DNA from: Salinimicrobium terrae DSM 17865 | GTDB lineage: Bacteria > Bacteroidota > Bacteroidia > Flavobacteriales > Flavobacteriaceae | Direction of reading: 5' to 3' | DNA length: 64,000 nucleotides | Assembly (NCBI RefSeq): GCF_000424665.1 | Contig: NZ_KE384223.1 | Location: forward strand, 96,962-160,961 | Part shown: piece after piece, positions 24,398 to 31,915 of the stretch | Numbering within the stretch: the first letter of the stretch is position 1 | How the letters are laid out: every line of letters starts with the position of its first letter | Program-made: the position numbers and the translations under genes | Notes under the pieces: model-generated | The model's database searches: none | Seen by the model: the letters and a program-made list of their open reading frames with translations, nothing else | What the model was told of the DNA's origin: nothing

Positions 24398-25744
24398 ATG
24401 AAAGAAGAGAGTGACATAAAGTCAAAAAAGGTGCCTGCAGTTCCGGCCTGGGAATTTTACAAAAATTCTCTTCGCATCCTTGAGAATCCCCTGATCTTTC
24501 ACCGGAAGAAATTTGAAAAACTAGGAGACACCTTCAGGTTAAAAATTGGTCCCGGTAGCTCTGTTATCTTCTCCCGAAATGCTGCTTTTGCCCAATATGC
24601 CCTTCAGAAAAACCATAAAAACTTCTCCAAGACCCCCATCCAAACGCAGGATATGGCAAAATATCTGGGAAAGGGTTTGTTAACATCTGAAGGGGAACAC
24701 TGGAAAAAACAACGCAAGCTCATCCAGCCAGCCTTCCATAAAAAGCAACTGGTACTTTTATTAAGTAGCATTAAAGCCGCTATATCAACAGAGCTGAATA
24801 AAATAGAAACCGGAAAAACTGTGGACATTTTTCCGGTGTTTAATGATCTGGCATTCCAGACGGTAGTAAAATCCCTTTTCAGCAGTGCGGTGGGGCAGAA
24901 GGAGATCAACCGGCTACAGCATATTACAGAAGCTGCACAGAAAATGCTGGTGAAGGAATTGAGGCAACCATATCTTGGCTGGTGGTTCAGCCTGTCGGGA
25001 AAAATTAAAGAGCATACAGACCTTACAGATGAAGCCAGGGATATCCTTAGGGAACTCATCAATGAGAGGAGAAATTCGGGAGAAAAACAGGATGACCTCC
25101 TGGATATGCTGCTGGATGCAAGATATGACGATGGCAGCAGCATGGAGAATGAGCAGCTTATAGATGAAATTCTTATTCTTTTCACTGCAGGCCATGAAAC
25201 AACCTCCAATGCTCTTACTTTTACCGCTCAACTTCTCGCAAGACATCCGCAGGCACAGGAAAAGATCCTGGAGGAGGTGAAAAACGCGAATGGGGAAACT
25301 ACATCTCTTGCTGAATTCATTCAATCCTGTACTTATACCAAAATGGTTATTGAAGAATCGATGAGGCTATATCCTCCTGTCTATTTTATTGACCGGCTGA
25401 ATAATGAAAAGGATGTTTTTGACGGGTTGGAAATTCCGAAAGGTTCCACTTTACTTTTTTCTATGTATGAGATCCACCGGCACAGAGATTTTTGGGAAAA
25501 CCCTGAGGAATTCAAACCGGAGAGATTTACAGATCCTAAAAAATATTCTTCCTGTTATTATCCCTTTGGAGCCGGCCCAAGGATGTGTATTGGAAATAAC
25601 TTTGCTATGTACGAGATGATTCTGACAGTGGCCGAACTGGTGGAGCGTTATGAAATTTCCTCCTCCTCCGCCCCTATACAAATTAGGCCATTGATCTCAC
25701 TCAAACCTGAAAATTCAATTTTGGAGTTTAAGCTTCGGAAGTAA
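24398..25744 (+). CDS. cytochrome P450
   Basis: A soluble haem-thiolate monooxygenase of 448 residues without an N-terminal membrane anchor. Visible motifs are the I-helix oxygen-activation site [12 protein letters not shown] (about 263-274), the K-helix ExxR in EESMRLYPP (about 326), the PERF-type meander KPERF, and the haem loop [14 protein letters not shown] with the axial Cys near residue 398. The overall pattern resembles the CYP102/CYP4-like fatty-acid-hydroxylating group, but the substrate cannot be told. No ferredoxin or reductase gene is adjacent, so redox partners must be encoded elsewhere. It stands between ruvB and queG as a single gene. The ATG is preceded by GAAGG. Confidence 0.93.
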   Translation: MKEESDIKSKKVPAVPAWEFYKNSLRILENPLIFHRKKFEKLGDTFRLKIGPGSSVIFSRNAAFAQYALQKNHKNFSKTPIQTQDMAKYLGKGLLTSEGEHWKKQRKLIQPAFHKKQLVLLLSSIKAAISTELNKIETGKTVDIFPVFNDLAFQTVVKSLFSSAVGQKEINRLQHITEAAQKMLVKELRQPYLGWWFSLSGKIKEHTDLTDEARDILRELINERRNSGEKQDDLLDMLLDARYDDGSSMENEQLIDEILILFTAGHETTSNALTFTAQLLARHPQAQEKILEEVKNANGETTSLAEFIQSCTYTKMVIEESMRLYPPVYFIDRLNNEKDVFDGLEIPKGSTLLFSMYEIHRHRDFWENPEEFKPERFTDPKKYSSCYYPFGAGPRMCIGNNFAMYEMILTVAELVERYEISSSSAPIQIRPLISLKPENSILEFKLRK

Positions 25745-25760
25745 TACCTCTCAAAAATGG

Positions 25761-25768
25761 TATTTTTG
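25761..25768 (+). promoter_or_regulatory. -7 element of queG inside a palindromic A/T motif
   Basis: TATTTTTG fits TAnnTTTG and lies 50 nt before the preferred queG start. It forms the right half of the near-palindrome at 25751-25770 (tcaaaaatggtatttttgga), a motif that recurs upstream of several other genes in the window. No -33 TTG is seen at the expected distance. Confidence 0.4.
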
Positions 25769-25818
25769 GAACCTCTTGTTTTTTCAGCTTGGGCACAGTA
25801 GTTGCAATTATTCGAACC

Positions 25819-26754
25819 GTGAGTAATTCCTTAGCTACCAGAAATACAGCCCTGATAAAAGCCGAAGCCAAACGCCTCGGATTCCTCTCCTGCGGAATTT
25901 CCAAAGCTGAATTTCTTGAGGAAGAAGCTCCCCGCCTGGAAGAATATCTGCAAAAAGAAAGACACGGAAAAATGTCATTTTTGGAGAACTATTTTGACAA
26001 GCGCCTTGACCCAACAAAACTCGTTGAAGGTTCAAAAAGTGTAATTTCCCTGCTCCTCAATTACTATCCCGAAGAAGAACAGCGGCAAGATTCCTATAAG
26101 ATCAGCAAATACGCTTACGGAACAGATTATCACTTTGTAATAAAGGATAAACTGAAAGGTTTGCTGCAGTTTATGCAGCAGGAAATTGGAGAAGTTGAAG
26201 GAAGGGCTTTTGTGGATTCTGCGCCGGTGATGGACAAAGCCTGGGCTGCAAAAAGCGGATTAGGATGGGTCGGTAAACATACTTTATTGCTGTCAAAGCA
26301 GAAAGGCTCCTTCTTTTTTGTAGCTGAATTGATCGTAGACCTCGAGTTGGAGTACGATCTACCGGCAACAGATCATTGCGGAAGCTGCACCGCCTGTATC
26401 GACGCCTGCCCCACTCAGGCCATTGTGGAACCATACAAAGTAGATGGCAGCAAATGTATTTCCTACTTCACCATTGAACTTAAGGATGAGTTACCGCAGG
26501 AAATGAAAGGTAAATTTGAGGATTGGGCTTTTGGATGCGATATTTGCCAGGATGTGTGCCCCTGGAACCGCTTTTCAAAACCTCATAACGAACCTCTATT
26601 TAATCCTCACCCCGAGCTGCTGAGCATGAGCAAAAAAGATTGGGAGGAGATCACTGAAGATACCTTCCGGAAAGTTTTTAAGAAGTCGGCTGTTAAGCGG
26701 ACCAAATTCAGCGGTCTCACCCGGAACATTAGGTTTCTTAAAGAGGATTCCTAA
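25819..26754 (+). CDS. queG: epoxyqueuosine reductase QueG
   Basis: QueG is a cobalamin- and Fe-S-dependent enzyme that reduces epoxyqueuosine to queuosine in tRNA. Seen: the substrate/cobalamin region [38 protein letters not shown], and two [4Fe-4S] clusters [16 protein letters not shown] and [11 protein letters not shown] (with an additional C in GSKCISYF). The reading frame is open to TTG 25789, but I prefer GTG 25819: it gives 311 residues, the usual family length, and an N-terminus [20 protein letters not shown] that matches the expected start of the first helix. It is a single gene, and no other queuosine genes are nearby. Confidence 0.94.
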   Translation: MSNSLATRNTALIKAEAKRLGFLSCGISKAEFLEEEAPRLEEYLQKERHGKMSFLENYFDKRLDPTKLVEGSKSVISLLLNYYPEEEQRQDSYKISKYAYGTDYHFVIKDKLKGLLQFMQQEIGEVEGRAFVDSAPVMDKAWAAKSGLGWVGKHTLLLSKQKGSFFFVAELIVDLELEYDLPATDHCGSCTACIDACPTQAIVEPYKVDGSKCISYFTIELKDELPQEMKGKFEDWAFGCDICQDVCPWNRFSKPHNEPLFNPHPELLSMSKKDWEEITEDTFRKVFKKSAVKRTKFSGLTRNIRFLKEDS

Positions 26755-26802
26755 TCTCTTTCTTTCCGAGAATTCGTAACTTTCTGTTCCAATGGAAGAG
26801 TT

Positions 26803-28728
26803 ATGATCTCAAAAAAGTCATTTTTAGCCTTTATTTCTTTCTGTTTCCTTCTGAATTTTTCTACGGGTGCTCAGGAACTTCAGCTGGATACGGATATGGT
26901 TATGCAGCGCCTCCTGGAGCAGGCTGATACAGATGGGGATAAAAAGATTACTGTAGAAGACGAGCCAAAAGTGCCATTTTTGATACCCCGTTCGGGAGAA
27001 GATTCTGTAGCAATTGAAGAGATCTACTATCTCTCGAATTTGCTTCAGGAACTGGCCATAGCCAGGGCTGAAGAAAAGGAGACTCTTCAGATTTCTCTTG
27101 AAAAAATTAAAGAAGCGCCGACCCAACGCATTTCCCGACGCATTAAAGAACAATTTTGGGATGATCTCACTCGTACCATTGACCGGGAAGGATTAGAAAG
27201 AATTCTGCAGGACTCCAAGGCCGAAGGTGATGTACAACGGTTGTATGTGCCGGCTACAGATTCGGTGGGAATTAGGTACTACAAGGATCTTCAGCAGGAA
27301 CTGGAAGATTTTGAGGTAGTGGTTCTTCCGAAGCAAATTACTCCGCAGTATGTAAAATCCATTAATGACAAACCTGGACTTTTGTCATTAGCTCTTGAAG
27401 ATGGCGAGGGCGTACCTTTTGTTGTGCCCGGGGGCAGGTTTAATGAAATGTACGGCTGGGACAGCTATTTTGAAGGAGTAGGACTTTTAATTGATCGACG
27501 CCTAGATCTCGCAAAGGCTATGGTTGATAATTTTGTCTACCAGATCAATCACTACGGAAAGATTCTCAATGCCAACCGTTCCTACTATCTCACCCGAACT
27601 CAGCCACCATTTATGTCTTCTTTTGTTCGGGAAGTTTATGAGGCCATGGAGGAGAAGGATGAAGAATGGCTTCGGAAATCTCTGGAAGCTGCAATAAAAG
27701 AGTATGAACAGGTATGGATGGTTGAAGGGGAGCGGCTAACAGACAATGGGCTTAACAGATATTTCGCCCAGGGGATAGGGATTCCTCCTGAAACCGAAGA
27801 AGGACATTTTGAGGGGGTGCTTAAAAAATTCGCTGCAAAGCATAATTTACCCGTTGCTGAATTTGAAGGAAAATACCAGTCGGGCGAGATTCTGGATAAA
27901 GAACTTGATGAATACTTTCGGCACGACCGCAGTTTACGGGAAAGCGGTCACGATACCTCCTGGAGACTGGAGGACAGAGCGGCAGATCTAAACACCGTCG
28001 ATCTTAATTCCCTGTTGTACAAGTATGAAAAAGATTTTGAATACCTGATCGAGGAATATTTTAACGGAGAATTCGAAGCAACTTCAGGAAAGACTTATTC
28101 AGCAGAATACTGGGAGGAAAAAGCAGAGGAACGAAAGGAGCTGATGAATCGCTATTTATGGAATGAAGAGGAGGGTAGTTTCTTTGATTACAATTTTGAA
28201 AAGGGAGAGCAAACTGGATATATTTCGGCTACAAATTTCTTTCCGCTTTGGAGTGGAGTGGCTTCCGAAGAACAGGCAAAAAAAATGCTTCCCAACTTAA
28301 TGGAAGATCTAAAAGCAAGAGGGGGAATTCTGTCCACAGCAAGAGAATCTGTAGAAGAAACTGCGACCAGTGAGGTGCAGCGGCAATGGGATTACCCAAA
28401 TGGCTGGGCGCCGCATCAAATGTTGCTATGGCAGGGTCTGCTCGACTATGGATATGAAGAAGAGGCTGACGAGCTCATCTATCGCTGGCTCTATATGATC
28501 ACCAGAAATGCGGTGGATTATAACGGAACCATTCCCGAAAAGTATGACGTGGTAAACGCCACCCACAAAGTTTATGCGGAATATGGGAATGTGGGAACGG
28601 AGTTCGATTACATCACCACCTCCGGCTTTGGATGGATGAATGCGTCATACCAATTGGGCATGGAACTGCTGCCACAGCATTATCATCAAAAGCTGGATGA
28701 ATTGGTGCCGCCGGAAAGACTTTTTTAA
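26803..28728 (+). CDS. treA: periplasmic trehalase (GH37) with N-terminal EF-hand-like loop
   Basis: Hydrolyses alpha,alpha-trehalose to glucose. The 641-residue protein has a signal peptide (FISFCFLLNFSTGAQ, cleavage near residue 23). An EF-hand-like calcium loop DTDGDKKITVED follows at about residues 43-54 (Asp at loop positions 1, 3, 5 and 12). The GH37 barrel has both family signatures: PGGRFNEMYGWDSYF (about 206-220) and QWDYPNGWAPHQ (about 528-539). The catalytic Asp and Glu are expected at DSLNTVD-like LEDRAADLNTVDLN and EKYDVVNA. The ATG has GGAAG upstream. It converges with the lipoprotein gene, with 8 nt between stop codons and no terminator. Confidence 0.94.
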   Translation: MISKKSFLAFISFCFLLNFSTGAQELQLDTDMVMQRLLEQADTDGDKKITVEDEPKVPFLIPRSGEDSVAIEEIYYLSNLLQELAIARAEEKETLQISLEKIKEAPTQRISRRIKEQFWDDLTRTIDREGLERILQDSKAEGDVQRLYVPATDSVGIRYYKDLQQELEDFEVVVLPKQITPQYVKSINDKPGLLSLALEDGEGVPFVVPGGRFNEMYGWDSYFEGVGLLIDRRLDLAKAMVDNFVYQINHYGKILNANRSYYLTRTQPPFMSSFVREVYEAMEEKDEEWLRKSLEAAIKEYEQVWMVEGERLTDNGLNRYFAQGIGIPPETEEGHFEGVLKKFAAKHNLPVAEFEGKYQSGEILDKELDEYFRHDRSLRESGHDTSWRLEDRAADLNTVDLNSLLYKYEKDFEYLIEEYFNGEFEATSGKTYSAEYWEEKAEERKELMNRYLWNEEEGSFFDYNFEKGEQTGYISATNFFPLWSGVASEEQAKKMLPNLMEDLKARGGILSTARESVEETATSEVQRQWDYPNGWAPHQMLLWQGLLDYGYEEEADELIYRWLYMITRNAVDYNGTIPEKYDVVNATHKVYAEYGNVGTEFDYITTSGFGWMNASYQLGMELLPQHYHQKLDELVPPERLF

Positions 28729-28736
28729 CAGCTAAT

Positions 28737-29426
28737 TCAATTATTGCATTTTCTGAGAAGGTTACGAAGTTCTTTGTTATTATCAACGCTAATCAAGGCT
28801 CCATCAACCTCTACCTGTAGAGGGAAGAAGAAGTTAAAAACCTGACCATTCCTGACATTGGAAAGAAATTGGAAAAAGCTTTCTTTATTGGAGATGTTTT
28901 CTGAGAAGGTCTTTTGTAATTGTTTGTCATAGAGAAAAACAGTTACCGGAAATTCTATTTCTGCACATGTTACAGGCTGCTCCCCAAGTGCTACTTCATT
29001 TTGACACCTTTGCTGAAGTGCCCGTAATTGTTGAGGATTATTTATGGGTATTTGCTGGTAATTGGAATTGGTAGCAGTGAGAGGAAATTGAAGTTCAATT
29101 TTACCGGAATTATTACCCGCGCCTCTGTTCTTTATAAACTCTTCAAGATCGGAATTTGAATTTATAGTAATTTTTACACCGTTTACAACAATTTCATAAG
29201 GAGTGATAAGAGAGAAACAGGGGCTGTTATCGATCTCATCATCCAGACTGCCATCATGCATGGCGGTTCGCATTACAAGGTCAAAAGTTTCTGAATCCCT
29301 GCTCAGGCTTTGTTCTTCTTCTTCGGTTAAAACTTCATACTCCTCTTCCTGGCATCCCATTAGGAGCAGTAGGACCAGGTAAACAGGCAAGAAGGCAAGA
29401 CCCTTCAGGTACAGAAATTTTTTCAT
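28737..29426 (-). CDS. repeat-containing lipoprotein, unknown function
   Basis: A 229-residue lipoprotein: signal peptide with lipobox LLMGC (Cys at about 25), an acidic stretch (EEEYEVLTEEEEQ), then four related units. These are near residues 68-95 (CFSLITPYEIVVNGVKITIN), 109-140 (ELQFPLTATNSNYQQIPINN), 152-190 (CAEIEFPVTVFLYDKQ) and 197-229 (FNFFFPLQVEVDGALISVDN). The shared pattern is FP-x2-V-x-V-[ND]-G-x2-I-x-[IV]-N followed by a short helix E-L-x2-[FL]-[IL]. I do not recognise a named family. It is last on the strand after the DUF4382 lipoprotein and divergent from the sigma/anti-sigma/receptor genes, so it is probably a surface or periplasmic partner of that system. Confidence 0.75.
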   Translation of the reverse strand: MKKFLYLKGLAFLPVYLVLLLLMGCQEEEYEVLTEEEEQSLSRDSETFDLVMRTAMHDGSLDDEIDNSPCFSLITPYEIVVNGVKITINSNSDLEEFIKNRGAGNNSGKIELQFPLTATNSNYQQIPINNPQQLRALQQRCQNEVALGEQPVTCAEIEFPVTVFLYDKQLQKTFSENISNKESFFQFLSNVRNGQVFNFFFPLQVEVDGALISVDNNKELRNLLRKCNN

Positions 29427-29459
29427 TATAAAAATTACTTGTATTTGTCGAAATTACTC

Positions 29460-29515
29460 AGATAAAAGATAAATCCGGAAAGAAAAACCGAATAATGAAT
29501 TCTTCTTTCCGGATT
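29460..29515 (-). terminator. terminator of the DUF4382 lipoprotein gene
   Basis: A perfect 13-bp stem is formed by AATCCGGAAAGAA (29484-29472 on plus coordinates) and TTCTTTCCGGATT (29503-29515), with an 18-nt loop and a T-rich stretch on the minus strand after it. The stem sequence resembles the terminator at 4419-4449. Confidence 0.75.
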
Positions 29516-29522
29516 AAAAGGT

Positions 29523-30284
29523 TTACTCAAGACTTACCTCTCCAAGGTCGGTACGCTCACCTACTAATACTTCAACATTTGGAATTATTACTTCGGCAAC
29601 AGTTACCTCGTAGGTGCCCGCAGGAACTCCGTAAAGAAGAAATGCACCAGTCTCATCTGTATAGGCAACAATATCATCTTCTGTACTATTGGCGTCACTA
29701 CTGGCAGTAACAAGAACACTTTCTTCAGAAATTACTGTTCCCGAAATAGATCCACTTTCGGCCACGGTAGTGGTTCTGATAACCGGTTTAAGAATAAAGC
29801 CCATATTATTTGGAAGAGCTACTACAGATTTATCCACATTGAAGTCAAGAATAAATTCATAAGCTACTCCTGCTTCAAGGTCGTAGTGAACATTAAGCTT
29901 TAAACCTGAAGTTTGCGCACTGGGAGTTTTAAGTTCTGCTTCTTCTGATTCCCCTTCAAGCAGCACACTATTATCATTACCTAAGATAAGCCTTATCTGG
30001 CTTAACTGGCCGGCAGGAAAATAACCATCACCAAGCAGGGCACTAACACCACCAGTAAGTTCCAGTAGATTATAAACACGAGGTTCAACATCCACCTGAA
30101 TGGTTTCCCCGTCTATGATTACCTCCAGGCCTGTTACTTCAACATTCACTTCCTGATAATCGCCCGGGGCATCAACCATGATAAAAGATAATTGTGCATT
30201 TTCCTGGTTGTCGTCTTTACTACAGCCGGTAAAAATTACTGCCAGGGCTGCAAAAAGTAGAATAAAAGATTTCAAATTTTTCAT
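29523..30284 (-). CDS. DUF4382 lipoprotein with C-terminal carboxypeptidase-regulatory-like domain
   Basis: A 253-residue exported lipoprotein: signal peptide with lipobox VIFTGC (Cys at 21), then a DUF4382 domain (about 30-160; LSFIMVDAPGDYQEVNVEVTG split here as LSFIMVDAPGDYQ and EVNVEVTGLEVIIDG). A beta-sandwich of the CnaB/CarboxypepD_reg type follows (about 183-253; SGSISGTVISEE ... AYTDETGAFLLYGVPAGTYEV). DUF4382 proteins are common in Bacteroidetes and have no assigned function. It is encoded divergently from the ECF sigma factor across a 149-nt gap and may be a target of that sigma factor (inference). Confidence 0.85.
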   Translation of the reverse strand: MKNLKSFILLFAALAVIFTGCSKDDNQENAQLSFIMVDAPGDYQEVNVEVTGLEVIIDGETIQVDVEPRVYNLLELTGGVSALLGDGYFPAGQLSQIRLILGNDNSVLLEGESEEAELKTPSAQTSGLKLNVHYDLEAGVAYEFILDFNVDKSVVALPNNMGFILKPVIRTTTVAESGSISGTVISEESVLVTASSDANSTEDDIVAYTDETGAFLLYGVPAGTYEVTVAEVIIPNVEVLVGERTDLGEVSLE

Positions 30285-30433
30285 AGTATAATTATTTGGG
30301 TTATTTCTTTTGAATAGCCTGTAGTGGATATCCCCTTTGGCTATATAACAATTAATTTAACCTTTACCCTACCCTTAGATTAAAAAAATAAATACATTTA
30401 TCCCGCCTATAACTTCTAAATCTACTTCCCCCA

Positions 30434-30958
30434 ATGAAGGATACCTCCAAAGAGAACCTATGTAATGAACAGGTCTTTAGGGAATTCTATAAGCATCACT
30501 CACGAAATCTCTTCAATTTTATGTACTATAAATGTGGGAACAGCGAACAGGCGTCAGATTATGTGCAGGAATCCTTTATAAGAATTTTTGAAAATTGCAG
30601 TAAGATTATTCCATCCAAGGCTAAAAGTTTTTTGTTCACTACCGCCAATAATCTTTTTTTAAATGTGAAGAAACATGATAAAGTAAAATTATCATACAAA
30701 GAACAACAGGTTTCGGATGGTATTGAAAAGGAAGATCCTCATTTTATTCTCAGAGAAAAAGAATATATGGAACAATTGCAAAACGCAATTGCAAACCTGA
30801 CAGATGCACAACGGGAGGTTTTTTTATTAAACAGGATTGATGATAAAAAATACAGGGAAATAGCCGAAATCCTGAATATTTCCCAAAAAGCCGTAGAAAA
30901 AAGAATGATGGGAGCACTGATTAAACTCCGTGAGGCTTTGGGTGATAATAAGGTGTAA
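30434..30958 (+). CDS. ECF RNA polymerase sigma factor (FecI-like)
   Basis: A 174-residue sigma-70 family protein with region 2 (about 12-78; FREFYKHHSRNLFNFMYYKC and SDYVQESFIRIFENC, the -10 recognition helix) and region 4 (about 115-170; LTDAQREVFLLNRIDDKKYREIAEILNISQKAVEKRM, given here as two overlapping helices of the HTH). It lacks regions 1 and 3, as ECF sigmas do. The fecR-like gene and a TonB-dependent receptor gene follow, so it belongs to the cell-surface signalling type. The upstream gap is shared with the divergent lipoprotein gene. Confidence 0.93.
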   Translation: MKDTSKENLCNEQVFREFYKHHSRNLFNFMYYKCGNSEQASDYVQESFIRIFENCSKIIPSKAKSFLFTTANNLFLNVKKHDKVKLSYKEQQVSDGIEKEDPHFILREKEYMEQLQNAIANLTDAQREVFLLNRIDDKKYREIAEILNISQKAVEKRMMGALIKLREALGDNKV

Positions 30959-31006
30959 AAGGTAGGGTAGAGTTAGGTAAGGTTGTTATATAAGCAGAGG
31001 GAAATC

Positions 31007-31915
31007 ATGGAAAATAGAGATCAAATATTAAAGTGGCTTAATGGGGAATTGACTCCTGAGGAACTGGCGGATTTTAAAATCACTAAGGATTATCAGCAGT
31101 TGAAGCCCATAGTAGAAAATTCTTCTCACTTTGAAGCACCTGCATTTGATGAAGATGCAAACTACAGGAAGTTAAAAGAAATAATGGATAACGGGGAAGT
31201 GGAGTCCAAAGAATCTTTTGGCAGATTTATGTACCTCAAAATTGCTGCTGTTTTGGTAGTTGTTCTTGCTACAGGGATGTTCTTTTTTTTGAATAAGCAG
31301 GAGAGGATTTCAACAGGAACCGCCGAGATCACTTTATTGGATTTACCAGATGAATCTTCTATTATCTTAAATAGTGATTCGCGAATATCTTATCAACCTG
31401 AAATTTGGGGTAGTGAGAGAACAATCAAGCTTGTTGGTGAAGCTTTTTTTAAGGTGGAAACGGGCGGAGATTTTACAGTGAAAACAGAAAATGGAAAGGT
31501 CAAAGTTGTAGGAACTGCTTTTAACGTGAGAAGTAGAAACGATGAATTTCGGGTGTGGTGTTATGAAGGCGCAGTTAAAGTTTCTTTCGGGGACAAGGAG
31601 TTCCTTCTTAAAGAGAGACAGGCATTTTTCGGAACACAGGATACAATTTCAAAAGTCTTGAAGTTTAATGAAGAAATTCCTGTCTGGGCTATTCAGGAAA
31701 GTACATTTGAAGCGGTACCTCTGCGGGAAGTTATTAGGGAATTGGAGGAGCAATTTGATATTGAGATAAGCACCAAAAATGTGAATCTCGAGCAGTTATT
31801 CACAGGATCTTTCAGTCATTCAGATATGGAACTTGCTTTAAAGGCCGTAACAGTTCCTCTACAGTTACAATATGTGACTGAAGCTGACAAAAAGATCGTA
31901 CTCTATGAAGAATAA
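31007..31915 (+). CDS. FecR-type anti-sigma factor
   Basis: An inner-membrane anti-sigma protein of 302 residues: cytosolic N-terminal sigma-binding part MENRDQILKWLNGELTPEEL, one transmembrane helix (about 75-95; YLKIAAVLVVVLATGMFFF), then the periplasmic FecR domain (about 100-210; GEAFFKVETGGDFTVKTENG, VVGTAFNVRS, VKVSFGDKEF). It ends in a C-terminal secretin/TonB short-N-terminal-like segment (LEEQFDIEISTKNV). I place the start at ATG 31007 because it is preceded by AGAGGGAA; a TTG 24 nt upstream is less likely. It overlaps the receptor gene by 11 nt. Confidence 0.93.
   Translation: MENRDQILKWLNGELTPEELADFKITKDYQQLKPIVENSSHFEAPAFDEDANYRKLKEIMDNGEVESKESFGRFMYLKIAAVLVVVLATGMFFFLNKQERISTGTAEITLLDLPDESSIILNSDSRISYQPEIWGSERTIKLVGEAFFKVETGGDFTVKTENGKVKVVGTAFNVRSRNDEFRVWCYEGAVKVSFGDKEFLLKERQAFFGTQDTISKVLKFNEEIPVWAIQESTFEAVPLREVIRELEEQFDIEISTKNVNLEQLFTGSFSHSDMELALKAVTVPLQLQYVTEADKKIVLYEE

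Noticed and set aside
25966..25988. Extra copies of the A/T palindrome inside queG (about 25966-25985) and inside the trehalase gene (about 26968-26985)
   Set aside because: They code for conserved residues (KMSFLEN in queG, KVPFL in trehalase), so codon constraints explain them; they were not counted.
24398..28728. P450-queG-trehalase as a transferred metabolic island
   Set aside because: No integrase, tRNA, direct repeats or evident change in base composition; the three genes are functionally unrelated and each looks separately transcribed.
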